Part shown: piece after piece, positions 1-8,800 of the stretch
How the letters are laid out: every line of letters begins with the position of its first letter
How positions within the stretch are numbered: position 1 is the first letter of the stretch
Origin: LB3-1 sp036401895
Lineage (GTDB): Bacteria > Chloroflexota > Chloroflexia > Chloroflexales > Kallotenuaceae
Length of the DNA stretch: 38,922 nucleotides
Direction: 5' to 3'
Assembly: GCA_036401895.1 (NCBI GenBank)
Contig: DASWTW010000177.1
Span: forward strand, 1 to 38,922
Translations under genes and position numbers: made by a program
The notes under the pieces: generated by a model
What the model was told of the DNA's origin: nothing
The model's database searches: none
What the model saw: only the letters and a program-made list of their open reading frames with translations

Positions 1-1
1 C

Positions 2-79
2 AAGGAGAACGTCGGCTACGACATCACCGACGGCAAGTACGTCTGGGTGCCCTACAAGAAGGTCACGGAAGCTCCCTAG
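2..79 (+). CDS. mglB: 3' end of a galactose/sugar-binding protein gene (MglB-like), partial
   Basis: Twenty-five codons run open from the window edge to a TAG stop. The visible C-terminus includes DGKYVWVPYKKV, which resembles the last strand of periplasmic sugar-binding proteins of the MglB type (E. coli MglB has a similar VVRVPYVGV segment near its end). The fragment is too short to identify by itself. The assignment rests mainly on position: it lies directly upstream, on the same strand, of genes that are clearly mglA and mglC, the usual mglBAC order. Its product would capture galactose or a related sugar outside the membrane and deliver it to the permease. The start, signal sequence and binding residues lie outside the window. 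Confidence 0.6.
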   Translation, partial: KENVGYDITDGKYVWVPYKKVTEAP

Positions 80-97
80 GCGCTGACGGAGACGGTG

Positions 98-130
98 GAG
101 GGTGTGGATCTTGCTCCACACCCTCTTTTT
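98..130 (+). terminator. Hairpin with T-run between mglB and mglA (leaky terminator or attenuator)
   Basis: A perfect 11-bp inverted repeat (GAGGGTGTGGA at 98-108 pairing with 115-125, six-base loop) is followed directly by five T residues. This is the form of an intrinsic terminator. Because mglA begins only 21 bases later and belongs to the same pathway, I infer partial termination or 3'-end stabilisation that keeps binding-protein mRNA more abundant than transporter mRNA, as is common in binding-protein-dependent transport operons. Confidence 0.75.
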
Positions 131-151
131 CAATACGTGTAGGGTAGGGCC

Positions 152-1684
152 ATGAGCACACAGAACGACTACGTACTGGAAATGCGTAATATCACGAAGG
201 CATTTCCGGGAGTCAAAGCGCTCGACGATGTGACGCTCCGCGTGCGGCCGGGGACGGTCCATGCGCTGATGGGCGAGAACGGCGCTGGCAAATCGACGCT
301 GATGAAGATCCTGTTTGGCATGTACTCGGCGGACTCCGGCGAGATTCTGCTGAGCGGCCAGCCGGTGCGCTTCGATAATCCGCGCCAGGCGCTGGATGCC
401 GGCATCTCGATGATCCACCAGGAGCTGCACCCGATCCCGCATCGCAATGTGATGGAGAACATGTGGCTGGGCCGCTACCCGCAGCGTAGATTCGGGCCGC
501 TCAGCTTCGTCGATCACGGCAAAATGTACGCCGATACCAAGCGCCTGCTCGACGATTTGCAGATGGACATCAATCCCGAAACTCGCGTCGGCGATCTGTC
601 GGTCTCGCACATCCAGTCGATGGAAGTGGCCAAGGCGGTCTCGTACAACTCCAAGATTATTATCATGGACGAGCCGACCTCGTCGCTGACCGAGAGCGAG
701 GTGGCGCATCTTTTCAGGATTATCAACCGGCTGCGCAGCCAGGGCGTGTCGATTATTTATATCTCGCACAAAATGGAGGAGATCCTCAAGATCGCCGACG
801 AAGTGTCGATCATGCGCGACGGTAAGCATGTCGGCACCTGGGCTTCCAACGAGCTGACGACCAACCTGATCATCAGCCGCATGGTCGGCCGCGACCTGAC
901 AAATCTGTATCCCGAGAAGACCAACATGCCCGCCGAGATTTTGATGCAGGTCGAAGGTCTGACCTCACCGCTGCCCAAGGGGTTTAAGAATGTTTCCTTC
1001 GAGCTGCGGCGCGGCGAAATCCTTGGCATCGGCGGGCTGGTGGGCGCGCAACGTACCGAGCTGGTGGAGGCGATCTTTGGGCTGCGCTTGATGCAGACCG
1101 GCCGCATCGTGATCAACGGCCATCCAGTGACCATCGGCTCGCCCGTGGACGCCAAGCGGCACAAGATTGCGCTGCTGACCGAAGATCGGCGCGCCACTGG
1201 CATCTTTCCGATCATGTCGGTACACGACAACACGATCATCGCCAATCTGCGCCACTACGCCAGCTGGCTCGGGCTGATCGACTACGCTGCGGCGCGCAAA
1301 GACGTCGACGAAAACGTGTCGCGGCTGCGGGTGAAAACGCCGACGATCCGCACGCCGATTCGCGATCTGTCGGGCGGCAACCAGCAGAAGGTCTTGCTGG
1401 CGCGCTGGCTGCTGACCGAGCCCGAGGTATTGATTCTGGACGAGCCGACGCGCGGTATCGATGTGGGCGCCAAGTATGAGATTTATTCGCTGATGATTGA
1501 GCTGGCCCGGCGCGGCAAAGGCGTGATGATGATCTCATCGGAAATGCCCGAGCTGCTTGGCATCTCCGACCGCATTCTGGTGATGTGCGAGGGACGAGTC
1601 TCAGGCATTTTGGATCGCCAGGAAGCCGATCAAGAAAAGATCATGCAGCTGGCGACGCAATTTATGGAACCGGTTGCTTCTTGA
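152..1684 (+). CDS. mglA: Galactose/methyl galactoside ABC transporter ATP-binding protein MglA
   Basis: This 510-residue protein has two fused ABC ATPase domains, the layout of sugar importers of the MglA/RbsA/XylG class. The first domain has an intact Walker A (GENGAGKST, residues 41-49) and Walker B (IIIMDEPTSSLT), with the atypical signature LSVSHIQ that E. coli MglA shares in the form LSVSQMQ. The second domain has the usual degenerate Walker A (GGLVGAQRT), an intact signature LSGGNQQK and Walker B LILDEPTRGIDVG. Long stretches match E. coli MglA as I recall it (HALMGENGAGKSTL, VMENMWLGRYP, EMPELLGISDRILVM). It powers sugar uptake at the cytoplasmic face of the MglC permease. The ATG at 152 lies after a weak GGGTAGGG ribosome-binding site. 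mglC follows after 18 bases, so the two are co-transcribed. Confidence 0.93.
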   Translation: MSTQNDYVLEMRNITKAFPGVKALDDVTLRVRPGTVHALMGENGAGKSTLMKILFGMYSADSGEILLSGQPVRFDNPRQALDAGISMIHQELHPIPHRNVMENMWLGRYPQRRFGPLSFVDHGKMYADTKRLLDDLQMDINPETRVGDLSVSHIQSMEVAKAVSYNSKIIIMDEPTSSLTESEVAHLFRIINRLRSQGVSIIYISHKMEEILKIADEVSIMRDGKHVGTWASNELTTNLIISRMVGRDLTNLYPEKTNMPAEILMQVEGLTSPLPKGFKNVSFELRRGEILGIGGLVGAQRTELVEAIFGLRLMQTGRIVINGHPVTIGSPVDAKRHKIALLTEDRRATGIFPIMSVHDNTIIANLRHYASWLGLIDYAAARKDVDENVSRLRVKTPTIRTPIRDLSGGNQQKVLLARWLLTEPEVLILDEPTRGIDVGAKYEIYSLMIELARRGKGVMMISSEMPELLGISDRILVMCEGRVSGILDRQEADQEKIMQLATQFMEPVAS

Positions 1685-1702
1685 TGAAGAGGAGGATGCT
1701 CG

Positions 1703-2752
1703 ATGGCTCTCCCGGATAGCACAACCGCAGGCGGCCGGCAGTTCCCGGACAGCGCAGCCATTCGCGGCTTTGTGTCGCGCAATGCGATCTATTTTGTGCT
1801 GGTGCTGCTGGTGCTCGGCATTACGCTTCAAGATCCCAATTTTCTCTCGCTAGGTACGCTGCGCAACATTTTGCTGAACACGGCCACGCGCACGATCATT
1901 GCGCTGGGCATCGGCGGCATTCTGATCACAGGCGGTGTGGATCTATCTGCCGGTCGTGTCGTCGGTCTGGCGGCGGTGCTGTCGGCCTCGCTGCTGCAAA
2001 CACCAGAGTACAGCCGCCGCTTCTTCCCCGAGCTGCCGCAGCTGCCGATCATTCTGCCCTTCCTGCTGCCGATCGTGGTCGGCCTGCTGCTGGGCGGTTT
2101 CAACGGCCTGATCGTGTCGCGGCTGCATGTGCCGCCGTTTATTACCACCCTGGGCATGGCCGTGATCGTGTACGGCATCAACTCGCTCTACTTCGACCTG
2201 CCGCCCAATAATTCGCAGCCGATCGGCGGCCTGCGCCCCGATTTCACGGCGATTGGCACGGGCGCAATCGGCAGCGGGGCTGCCTCGATCCCGTATATTG
2301 TGATCATCGCGGCCATCGTTGCCGCGCTGGTGTGGGTGCTGTACAACAAAACCACGCTCGGCAAAAACATGTATGCGATCGGCGGGAACCTGGAGGCGGC
2401 CAAGGTTTCCGGCATCAACGTGACCGCCAACCTGATCTTTATCTACGCGCTGGCGGCCTCGCTGTACGCGTTTGGCGGCGTGCTGGAGGCGGCGCGGACG
2501 GGCGGCGCGACCAATAACTACGGCGTCAACTACGAGCTTGACGCGATTGCGGCCTGCGTGGTCGGCGGCGTCTCGACGACCGGCGGTGTCGGCACGGTGC
2601 CCGGCATTCTGGCGGGCGTGCTGATCTTCGGCGTGATCAACTACGGCCTGACCTTTATCGGCGTCAATCCCTACTGGCAGCAGATCATCAAGGGCTTGAT
2701 CATCGTCGTCGCGGTGGCCTTCGACATCGCCAAGTACTACCGCCGCAAGTAA
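1703..2752 (+). CDS. mglC: Galactose/methyl galactoside ABC transporter permease MglC
   Basis: This 349-residue, strongly hydrophobic protein belongs to the BPD_transp_2 permease family and closely resembles E. coli MglC along its length. Shared blocks include IALGIGGILITGGVDLSAGR near residue 75, PFITTLGMAVIVYGINSLY, NMYAIGGNLEAAKVSGINV, ELDAIAACVVGGVSTTGGVG and the C-terminal VINYGLTFIGVNPYWQQIIK. It has about eight to ten membrane segments and forms the sugar channel driven by MglA. The start is supported by a good GAGGAGG ribosome-binding site seven bases upstream of the ATG. It is the last mgl gene here: the next gene has its own promoter and an unrelated role. Confidence 0.93.
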   Translation: MALPDSTTAGGRQFPDSAAIRGFVSRNAIYFVLVLLVLGITLQDPNFLSLGTLRNILLNTATRTIIALGIGGILITGGVDLSAGRVVGLAAVLSASLLQTPEYSRRFFPELPQLPIILPFLLPIVVGLLLGGFNGLIVSRLHVPPFITTLGMAVIVYGINSLYFDLPPNNSQPIGGLRPDFTAIGTGAIGSGAASIPYIVIIAAIVAALVWVLYNKTTLGKNMYAIGGNLEAAKVSGINVTANLIFIYALAASLYAFGGVLEAARTGGATNNYGVNYELDAIAACVVGGVSTTGGVGTVPGILAGVLIFGVINYGLTFIGVNPYWQQIIKGLIIVVAVAFDIAKYYRRK

Positions 2753-2763
2753 TCTTGCGCAGA

Positions 2764-2799
2764 GGGCGAGCGGTTGCTCCATACGGCGATCGCTTGCCC
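2764..2799 (+). terminator. Possible stem-loop downstream of mglC
   Basis: GGGCGAGCG at 2764-2772 can pair with CGCTTGCCC at 2791-2799 (nine pairs, one of them G-U) around an 18-base loop, 11 bases after the mglC stop. There is no T-run, so it is either a weak or factor-dependent terminator, or chance in GC-rich DNA. Confidence 0.3.
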
Positions 2800-2812
2800 G
2801 GCGCGGCTATCT

Positions 2813-2841
2813 TTGATCCCGGCGCGCGATCCTGCTAGAAT
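2813..2841 (+). promoter_or_regulatory. Sigma-70-like promoter of the C39-like gene and MFS gene
   Basis: TTGATC (2813-2818) and TAGAAT (2836-2841) are separated by exactly 17 bases and stand 32 bases before the TTG start codon at 2874. Each hexamer matches the sigma-70 consensus at four or five of six positions. This separates the C39/MFS pair from the mgl operon. Confidence 0.6.
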
Positions 2842-2853
2842 GTCTACTAGACA
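2841..2853. promoter_or_regulatory. Palindrome at the predicted transcription start (possible operator)
   Basis: TGTCTA-C-TAGACA is a perfect 6-1-6 palindrome. Looser pairing extends outward (AGAAT on the left, ATTCT on the right). It begins on the last base of the -10 box and covers the expected start of transcription, where a repressor would block initiation. The regulator is unknown. Confidence 0.4.
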
Positions 2854-2873
2854 TATTCTTTGGGGAGATTTCG

Positions 2874-3869
2874 TTGCGCCGTTTAGCTCTTGTGATCGTG
2901 ATTGTTCTGCTCGTGGCTGGCACGAGCCTGTTTATTCCAGCGGTGCGCGGTCGTGTGCGCGCGCTTATTCGCCCGGAGCCGCCCGCCCAGATCACGCCGA
3001 TCGCTCTGTCGGTTCCCGCGTCGATCCCAACCTCACGCCCGCGCCCAACGCCGACGGGCACGACGATTCCCGCCACTGCAACGCCCACCGCCGATCTGCC
3101 GCTGCCGACTGCCGCGCAGAGCGCCACATCTACGCCCGGTCTGCCAACCGCTACGCCGACGATCGAGCCCACGCCTGAGCCGACGATCGAGCCCACGCCT
3201 GAGCCGACCGCCGGGCCGGTTGAGGTCAACGGGCGCATCTATGACGCTTATATTCCGGCCGCGAACAAGCCGGGCCAATTTTTCCAGTACTCGTGTGAGT
3301 TCGATGCTGCCTGGGTGGTTCTCAAAACCTACGGCATCGAGGCCAGCGGCGACGAGATCATCGGCGCGATCGATCATGATCGCAGCGTGGAGCCGTACAT
3401 CAAGGAGACCCGCGAGGGCTATCTGATCTACGGCGGCGACATCGAGCACGCCTACTCCGGCGACTACACGCACAATTTCCTGGCGCGCTCAACCGGCACG
3501 GCCATGCAAAAAGTTTTCGATCGCTATGGCCTCGACTCGCAGCCGGTTCAGGATCGCGCAGCGCTGGAAGCGGCACTACGCGCCGGCGAGCTGGTGTGGA
3601 TCAAGACCACCGTCGATTTCAAGCCCTGGCGACCGGCAACCTGGGTCATGCCCGACGGTCGAACGCACAAGACCGTACTCGGCAACGATCATGCGGTGGT
3701 GGTGATGGGCTTCAACGCCAGCAGCGTGGTGATCCGCGATGTGCTCGGCCCGACCAGCACCAACCGCCAGCGGCCCTACGAGTACGAAGTCGGCTGGGAT
3801 ACGTTTATGGCGGCCTGGGGCGCGCAGTCGTTTGATGGCCTGGCAGTCGCGCCGCCCGTGCAGGAATGA
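2874..3869 (+). CDS. Membrane-anchored C39-peptidase-like protein with Thr/Pro-rich stalk
   Basis: This 331-residue protein starts with TTG, chosen because GGGGAG lies six bases upstream and a short basic then hydrophobic segment (residues 4-24, signal anchor) follows at once. Residues about 35-115 are a Thr/Pro/Ser-rich stalk containing two TIEPTPEP repeats. The rest resembles the C39_2 papain-like peptidase fold: Cys141 in YSCEFDAAWVVLKTYG, His273 in GNDHAVVVMGF and Asp289 in VVIRDVLGP occupy the catalytic order. The Cys region lacks the usual QCGP-type context, so activity is uncertain. It probably sits outside the membrane on a flexible stalk. Its stop overlaps the start of the MFS gene, so the two are translated together. 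The substrate is unknown; a cell-wall or surface role is as likely as a link to the NRPS cluster. Confidence 0.7.
   Translation: MRRLALVIVIVLLVAGTSLFIPAVRGRVRALIRPEPPAQITPIALSVPASIPTSRPRPTPTGTTIPATATPTADLPLPTAAQSATSTPGLPTATPTIEPTPEPTIEPTPEPTAGPVEVNGRIYDAYIPAANKPGQFFQYSCEFDAAWVVLKTYGIEASGDEIIGAIDHDRSVEPYIKETREGYLIYGGDIEHAYSGDYTHNFLARSTGTAMQKVFDRYGLDSQPVQDRAALEAALRAGELVWIKTTVDFKPWRPATWVMPDGRTHKTVLGNDHAVVVMGFNASSVVIRDVLGPTSTNRQRPYEYEVGWDTFMAAWGAQSFDGLAVAPPVQE
3155..3208 (+). repeat. 24-base tandem repeat encoding the Pro/Thr stalk
   Basis: A 24-base unit (3155-3178) is repeated without change at 3179-3202, followed by six bases of a third copy. It encodes TIEPTPEP twice. The unit is a multiple of three, so copy-number changes would lengthen or shorten the stalk without breaking the frame. 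Confidence 0.85.
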
Positions 3870-5245
3870 CCGCTCCACGTCCTGCGCGCTGGCGGCAGCT
3901 TGGCCGTTCTGCCTGGCTCTACCTGCTGCACGCCGCGCTGCTGACCGGCAGCCTGGCGCTCTACGGCGCGTTTTTTAACTTTGCGATCCCGGCGCTCGGC
4001 TACAATCTGCAATTCCTGGGCCTGCTCAACACGGCCTCGATCGCAGTGGCGGCGATTCTCAGCTTGCCGCTGTGGTGGCTAGTCACACGCATCGGCCTGC
4101 AACGCTCGCTGCTGCTCAGCGCGCTGCTCCAGGCGATCGGGATCGGCATGACGGCGCTGTGGCCGAGCGCCGCGCCGCTGCTGCTCGGCGTTGCGCTGAC
4201 GGGGGCTGCCGCGACGATCTTTCAGGTCAGCGCGCCGCCGTACATGATGGAGCAGAGCGACTCCACGACTCGCGATCATTTGTTCAGCACCAACGCGGCG
4301 GTCAACATCGGCTTTGCGGGCATCGTAACGTTCTTTGCGGGCGATCTCAAAAACTGGCTCGGCAGGCTGCTGGGCACCGAGGCGGAAAGCGCGCTGGCCT
4401 ACCGCGCGACGTTTGCCTGTGCCGGTCTGGGCGTGGTGCTGGCGATTTTGCCGCTGCTGGTGATCCGGCGCAGATCTGATCGACCGCCCGCTGAGGTTGA
4501 GCACGCCACACCGCAGCCGAGCGCCGATTCTGTGGCGCAGCGCTCGGCGACCGTGGCCGTCGACGAAGAGCCGTCGTGGCTGTCGCGGCTGCCCTTGCTC
4601 GTGCCGCTCGTCGATCGCTTGCCGCCCAATGTTCGGCAGATTGTGCGCCAGCCGATGCGCGTGCTGCCGCTGCTGGTCTCGCCGCTGCTGATCTCGTTTG
4701 GCGCGGCTGCGCTGTTTCTGTATCTGAATCTTTTCTTCAAGCAGCGCTTCGGCATCAGCGATACTTCGATCGCGCGCATCCTGGCGATCTTGAACATCAC
4801 GACCGGCCTGGTCGCGCTGGCGGGTCCGGCGATCTCGACGCGCATCGGCAAAGTTCCGACGATCGTTCTGACTCAGCTGCTGTCGATCCCGTTCTTGCTG
4901 ATGCTGGGCTTCGTGCCGGTGCTGGGTATCGCCGTGGGCGCGGCGCTGGTGCGTGGCGCGCTCTTCAACATGGGCTCGCCGCTCTACGATGCCTTCGCCA
5001 TGGAGCGCACCGACGAGGCCGCGCGGCCGATTGTGATCGGGCTGATCAACGGCGCGTACACCGTGGGCTACCTGGTCAGCCCGGTGATCAGCACGTGGGT
5101 CCAGGAGCACTACGGCTTTGCGCCGCTCTTCATCACCACCGCGCTGTTCTATGGAGTGGCCGCGCTGATGAACTACTGGCTGTTTATGCGCAAGCGCTCA
5201 TCCCGCCGCCCACACACGGTCGAGCAGCGCGATCTGGCCTCCTGA
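3866..5245 (+). CDS. Major facilitator superfamily (MFS) transporter
   Basis: This 459-residue protein has about twelve hydrophobic segments in two halves, separated by a polar central loop at roughly residues 200-255 (rich in Arg, Glu, Pro and Ser). This is the shape of an MFS carrier. The ATG overlaps the stop of the C39-like gene as ATGA, so translation is coupled. No substrate motif is recognisable. The sequence does not carry clear drug-efflux signatures that I can name, but it lies near the 3' end of the NRPS operon, which has no exporter of its own. Export of the peptide product is therefore possible though unproven, because the gene is on the opposite strand and paired with an unrelated protein. 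It acts in the cytoplasmic membrane. Confidence 0.8.
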   Translation: MTAPRPARWRQLGRSAWLYLLHAALLTGSLALYGAFFNFAIPALGYNLQFLGLLNTASIAVAAILSLPLWWLVTRIGLQRSLLLSALLQAIGIGMTALWPSAAPLLLGVALTGAAATIFQVSAPPYMMEQSDSTTRDHLFSTNAAVNIGFAGIVTFFAGDLKNWLGRLLGTEAESALAYRATFACAGLGVVLAILPLLVIRRRSDRPPAEVEHATPQPSADSVAQRSATVAVDEEPSWLSRLPLLVPLVDRLPPNVRQIVRQPMRVLPLLVSPLLISFGAAALFLYLNLFFKQRFGISDTSIARILAILNITTGLVALAGPAISTRIGKVPTIVLTQLLSIPFLLMLGFVPVLGIAVGAALVRGALFNMGSPLYDAFAMERTDEAARPIVIGLINGAYTVGYLVSPVISTWVQEHYGFAPLFITTALFYGVAALMNYWLFMRKRSSRRPHTVEQRDLAS

Positions 5246-5252
5246 GTCCTGG

Positions 5253-5261
5253 TGTTATGAT
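5253..5261 (+). promoter_or_regulatory. Possible extended -10 promoter of the VOC gene
   Basis: TGTTATGAT is an extended -10 element (TGn plus TATGAT) 49 bases before the ATG at 5311, in the short gap after the MFS stop. No convincing -35 box is visible, as is usual for extended -10 promoters. It could give the VOC gene separate expression. Confidence 0.4.
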
Positions 5262-5310
5262 AGCTCCGGCAGACATCTGCGTATCAACACACCAGCAAAA
5301 GGATGGAACG

Positions 5311-5736
5311 ATGGCTCTCGAACTGTATATGCTTGGCCTGATCGTCAAGGACATGCCGACCGCTCTGGATTTTTATCGACGGCTGGGGCTGGCGATCCCC
5401 GAAGGCAGCGAGAATCAGTCGCATGTCGAGATCAAAATGGGCAGCGGCATGACCTTTTTTCTGGACTCGAAGCCCCGTCGCTGGGACCCGCGCTATGGCT
5501 CAGACGCCGAGCCTGGCCCGGTCTCCGATCGCTACTCCACAATCCTTGAGTTCTACTTGAGCGATCAGGCTGCGCTGGAGGCGAAATACGCCGAGCTGGT
5601 GGACTACGGCTACCAGGGCTTCCGCGAGCCATATCCCACGTCCTTCGGGATGTATTTCGCGATGATCAAGGACCCGGACGGCAACACGATTCTGCTCTCG
5701 GCTGAGGCGGAGTCCACGGAGCCCACGAGCCAATAA
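5311..5736 (+). CDS. VOC-family protein (glyoxalase/bleomycin-resistance/dioxygenase fold)
   Basis: This 141-residue protein has the length and pattern of a single VOC superfamily subunit. It has a first beta-alpha-beta unit with DMPTALDFYRRLGLAIPEG (residues about 12-30) and a C-terminal strand FAMIKDPDGNTILLSAE holding the usual metal-ligand Glu region. Such proteins dimerise to form metal-dependent isomerases and dioxygenases, or metal-free drug-binding proteins. The start follows AAAAGGA seven bases upstream. It lies just before the convergent end of the NRPS operon. A role in self-protection against the product is an attractive guess from position only, since VOC proteins are also common as stand-alone metabolic enzymes. 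Confidence 0.8.
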   Translation: MALELYMLGLIVKDMPTALDFYRRLGLAIPEGSENQSHVEIKMGSGMTFFLDSKPRRWDPRYGSDAEPGPVSDRYSTILEFYLSDQAALEAKYAELVDYGYQGFREPYPTSFGMYFAMIKDPDGNTILLSAEAESTEPTSQ

Positions 5737-5748
5737 TTCGCCACACAT

Positions 5749-5782
5749 GCAGCAGGGCCCGTCATCGACGAGCCCTGACTGC
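5749..5782. terminator. Hairpin between converging VOC gene and NRPS operon
   Basis: GCAGCAGGGC (5749-5758) pairs with GCCCTGACTGC (5772-5782) apart from a small bulge, and inside it CGTC pairs with GACG around a three-base loop. This long stem lies midway between two convergent stop codons (5736 and 5810), the right place for a bidirectional terminator. There is no clear T-run on either strand. Confidence 0.5.
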
Positions 5783-5809
5783 TCCAACCTGCGAAATCGA
5801 TCCCGACGA

Positions 5810-8800
5810 TCAGATCTCCCACTCTTCCTCGTCGTCAGCCTCGCTCGTCGCGCCCGAGTCCGTCGTCGACCACTGCTGCTGTTCGATATGCTGAGCCAGC
5901 CCGGCGATCGTCGGGTGCTCGAAGAGCGTGCGCACCGCAAGCTCAAGGTGGAACAGCTCGCGAATACGGGCGATGACCTGCGTTGCCAGCAGCGAGTGGC
6001 CGCCCAGCGCAAAGAAATCGTCGTGGATGCCGACCTGCTCAAGGTGCAGCACCTCGGACCAGATCTGCGCCAGCCTGGTTTCGGTGGGCGTGCGCGGCGC
6101 GACGAACTCGCTGCGCTGGCCGAGCTGATCGCTGTCTAGCTCGGGCAACGCCTTACGATCGATCTTGCCTGAGGTCGTGACCGGCAGCGTATCGAGCACC
6201 ACAAAGGCGCTTGGGACCATGTACTCCGGCAGGCGCTCATGGAGGAACTCGCGCAGGCGCGGCGCGATCTCGGCCAGCGCGCGGGTGGCAGCCGGCGTGG
6301 TCGCGTAGGCGCTCCACGGCTCAAGCGTGTGAATCACTGGCTCGGGCAGCCGGGCCTGGCCCGCGCGGTTGAAGACGGCGTCGTAGCAGCCATCCGCGCC
6401 GCTGCCATGCCAGCCGATACGGACGTGGTAGCCCAGCTCGGCGCCCAGCATCCAGAGCGCCTCGGGATCGACGGCGCGGGCGGCCAGCTCATCAAGTGTG
6501 GCGCGCAGCTCTTGGGCGGTGGCCGGTCCGGTCGCGTCACGCAGCCAGGCGGTGGCTTCCACCAGCGGCTGCACGCGGGCGCTCGGGATCGCGCGCACCA
6601 CGAGGCTATCGGCCTCCTCCTCGGTTTCCAGCGCGGCGCGGAGATCGTCGAGCGTCCAGCGCTGCGCCGACCAGTCGACCGTGGTGCTGGCCGACACGGG
6701 GAGCGGCGGGCCGTCGACGGTGAGTGTGACATCGTAGCGGAACTGCGTTAGCTCGTTGTGGTCGTGGCCGCGCTTGATCTCGATCTGTACGGCGCTGATC
6801 TGCGGCAAGGCCAGCCTGAGCGCGTGGAAGAAGGCCGGATCGAGCAGCAGCTCGCGCTCCTGGGCTATGAGCTGGCGCAGCTGCGCGGCGAGGGTTGTGC
6901 GGTCGGCGTCGGGCGCGGCCTGGGCGAGCGTGACGGCGGTAGCGAAGGCGGCGAGCAGCGGGCGGCTGCGCACATCGCCAATGAAGAGCCGGCCGTCGGG
7001 CGGCAGCAGCCGCAGCGCCTGCGTGATCACGTCGACCAGGTAGTCGGCGCTCGGGAAGTACTGCGTCACCGAGTTGAGGATCACGGTATCGAACGATGCC
7101 GGCGCCAGGTCGCCGAGGTCGTCGGCGCGGCGCTGCTCCAGCGTGACCTGCGTCCAGTCGGGCGGCAGGTGGCGGCGAATATGCGCCAGCGCATGAGCGG
7201 AAAAGTCGATGCCGTGATAGCGATTGCAGTCGCCGGCCAGTTGGAACAATAGCAGCCCCGAGCCCACGCCGATCTCCAGCACCCGCGACGGCTGAAGCGC
7301 CCGAATGCGATCCACGGTCGCGTCGCGCCACGCACGCATCTCGTCGGCCGGGAACGGCTCCCCGGTGTAGCTGCTGTGCCAGCCGGTGATGTTGAAGGTC
7401 GGGTCGGCGGGCTGGCCCTCGGCGTAGGTTTCGTCGTAGAGCGTCTGCCAGTTGTCCATATGCGCGGCCTGATCGTCGCTGGTGGCGGTGACGGCCGCAG
7501 GAACGACATAGCCGACCAGCCGTGGCTCGCCCAGCCGATCGCTGCGCACGACAACTGCGGCATCGCGGATCTCGCTGTGCTGCCGGAGCGCCGCCTCGAT
7601 TTCGCCCAGCTCGATGCGGTAGCCACGCACCTTGACCTGATCATCGATCCGGCCCAGGAATTCGATCGTGCCGTCGTGCCGCCAGCGGGCCAGATCGCCC
7701 GAGCGATACCAGCGCTGGCCGTCGATGGTGACAAACTTCTCGGCGGTCAGCTCGGGCCGGTTTAGATAGCCGCGCGTCACGCCCGCGCCGCCGACGTAGA
7801 TCTCGCCCGCCACGCCGATCGGCACGAGCTGCTGGTGGGGATCGTAGATTCGGATCTGATGGTTAGGCAGCGGCCGGCCGATCGGATGGCCGGTCACCGC
7901 TGTGTTGGACGGCACGGCGTAGTGCGTGCAAAGGATCGTCGCTTCGGTGGGGCCGTAGAGTACCTCGATCTGCGCCTCGGGAAAGGCCAGCGCCGTCGCC
8001 GCCAGCAGGTCGGGCGACACCGCCTCGCCGCCGATAAACACCCGACGCAGGCTTGCGCTGGGCGTGCCCGTCTGCTGCACGATCTGCCGCAGCAAGGTCG
8101 GGACCGCATGAAACATTGTGCAACCCTGAAGCAGCGTGCTCAAGCGGGGCAGATCCAGGATCTCCTCGCGCTGGACGATCAGCGTGGTACCGCCCGCCAG
8201 CAGCGGCAAGAAAACCTCGAACACGGCGATGTCGAAGGCCACCGACGCCAGCCAGGGCTGCACATCCGTCGCGGTAACGCCGAATAGCTGCCGGCTGCCC
8301 CACAGCGTATTCACCACCTGGCGATGCTCGACCAGCACGCCCTTGGGCTTGCCCGTCGAGCCCGAGGTGTAGATCACATACGCCAGATGCTGCGGCTCCA
8401 CAGCGGCCTGCGGGCTGGTCGTCGGGTGCTGCGCGATTGCCTCGGCATCCTGATCCAGCCGCACGGTGATACCCTCGAAGGTGGGCAGCGTCGTGCTGAG
8501 CGTGGCCTGCGTGATTAGCGCTCCAAGCTGGGCATCCGCCAACAAAAACGCGATGCGCTCCTGGGGATAGCTCGGATCGATCGGTACGTAGGCGCCGCCC
8601 GCTTTGAGAATGCCCAGCATCCCAATCACCAGCTCCGGCGAGCGTTCGAGGCACAGGCCAACCCGTGTATCCGGCCCGACGCCAAGCGTCTGAAGCTGAT
8701 GCGCCAGCTGATTGGCGCGCGTGTTCAACTCGGCATAGGTCAATGTCGCATCACCGCAGCGCAGCGCGACGGCCTCGGGCGTGCGCGCGACCTGCGCCTC

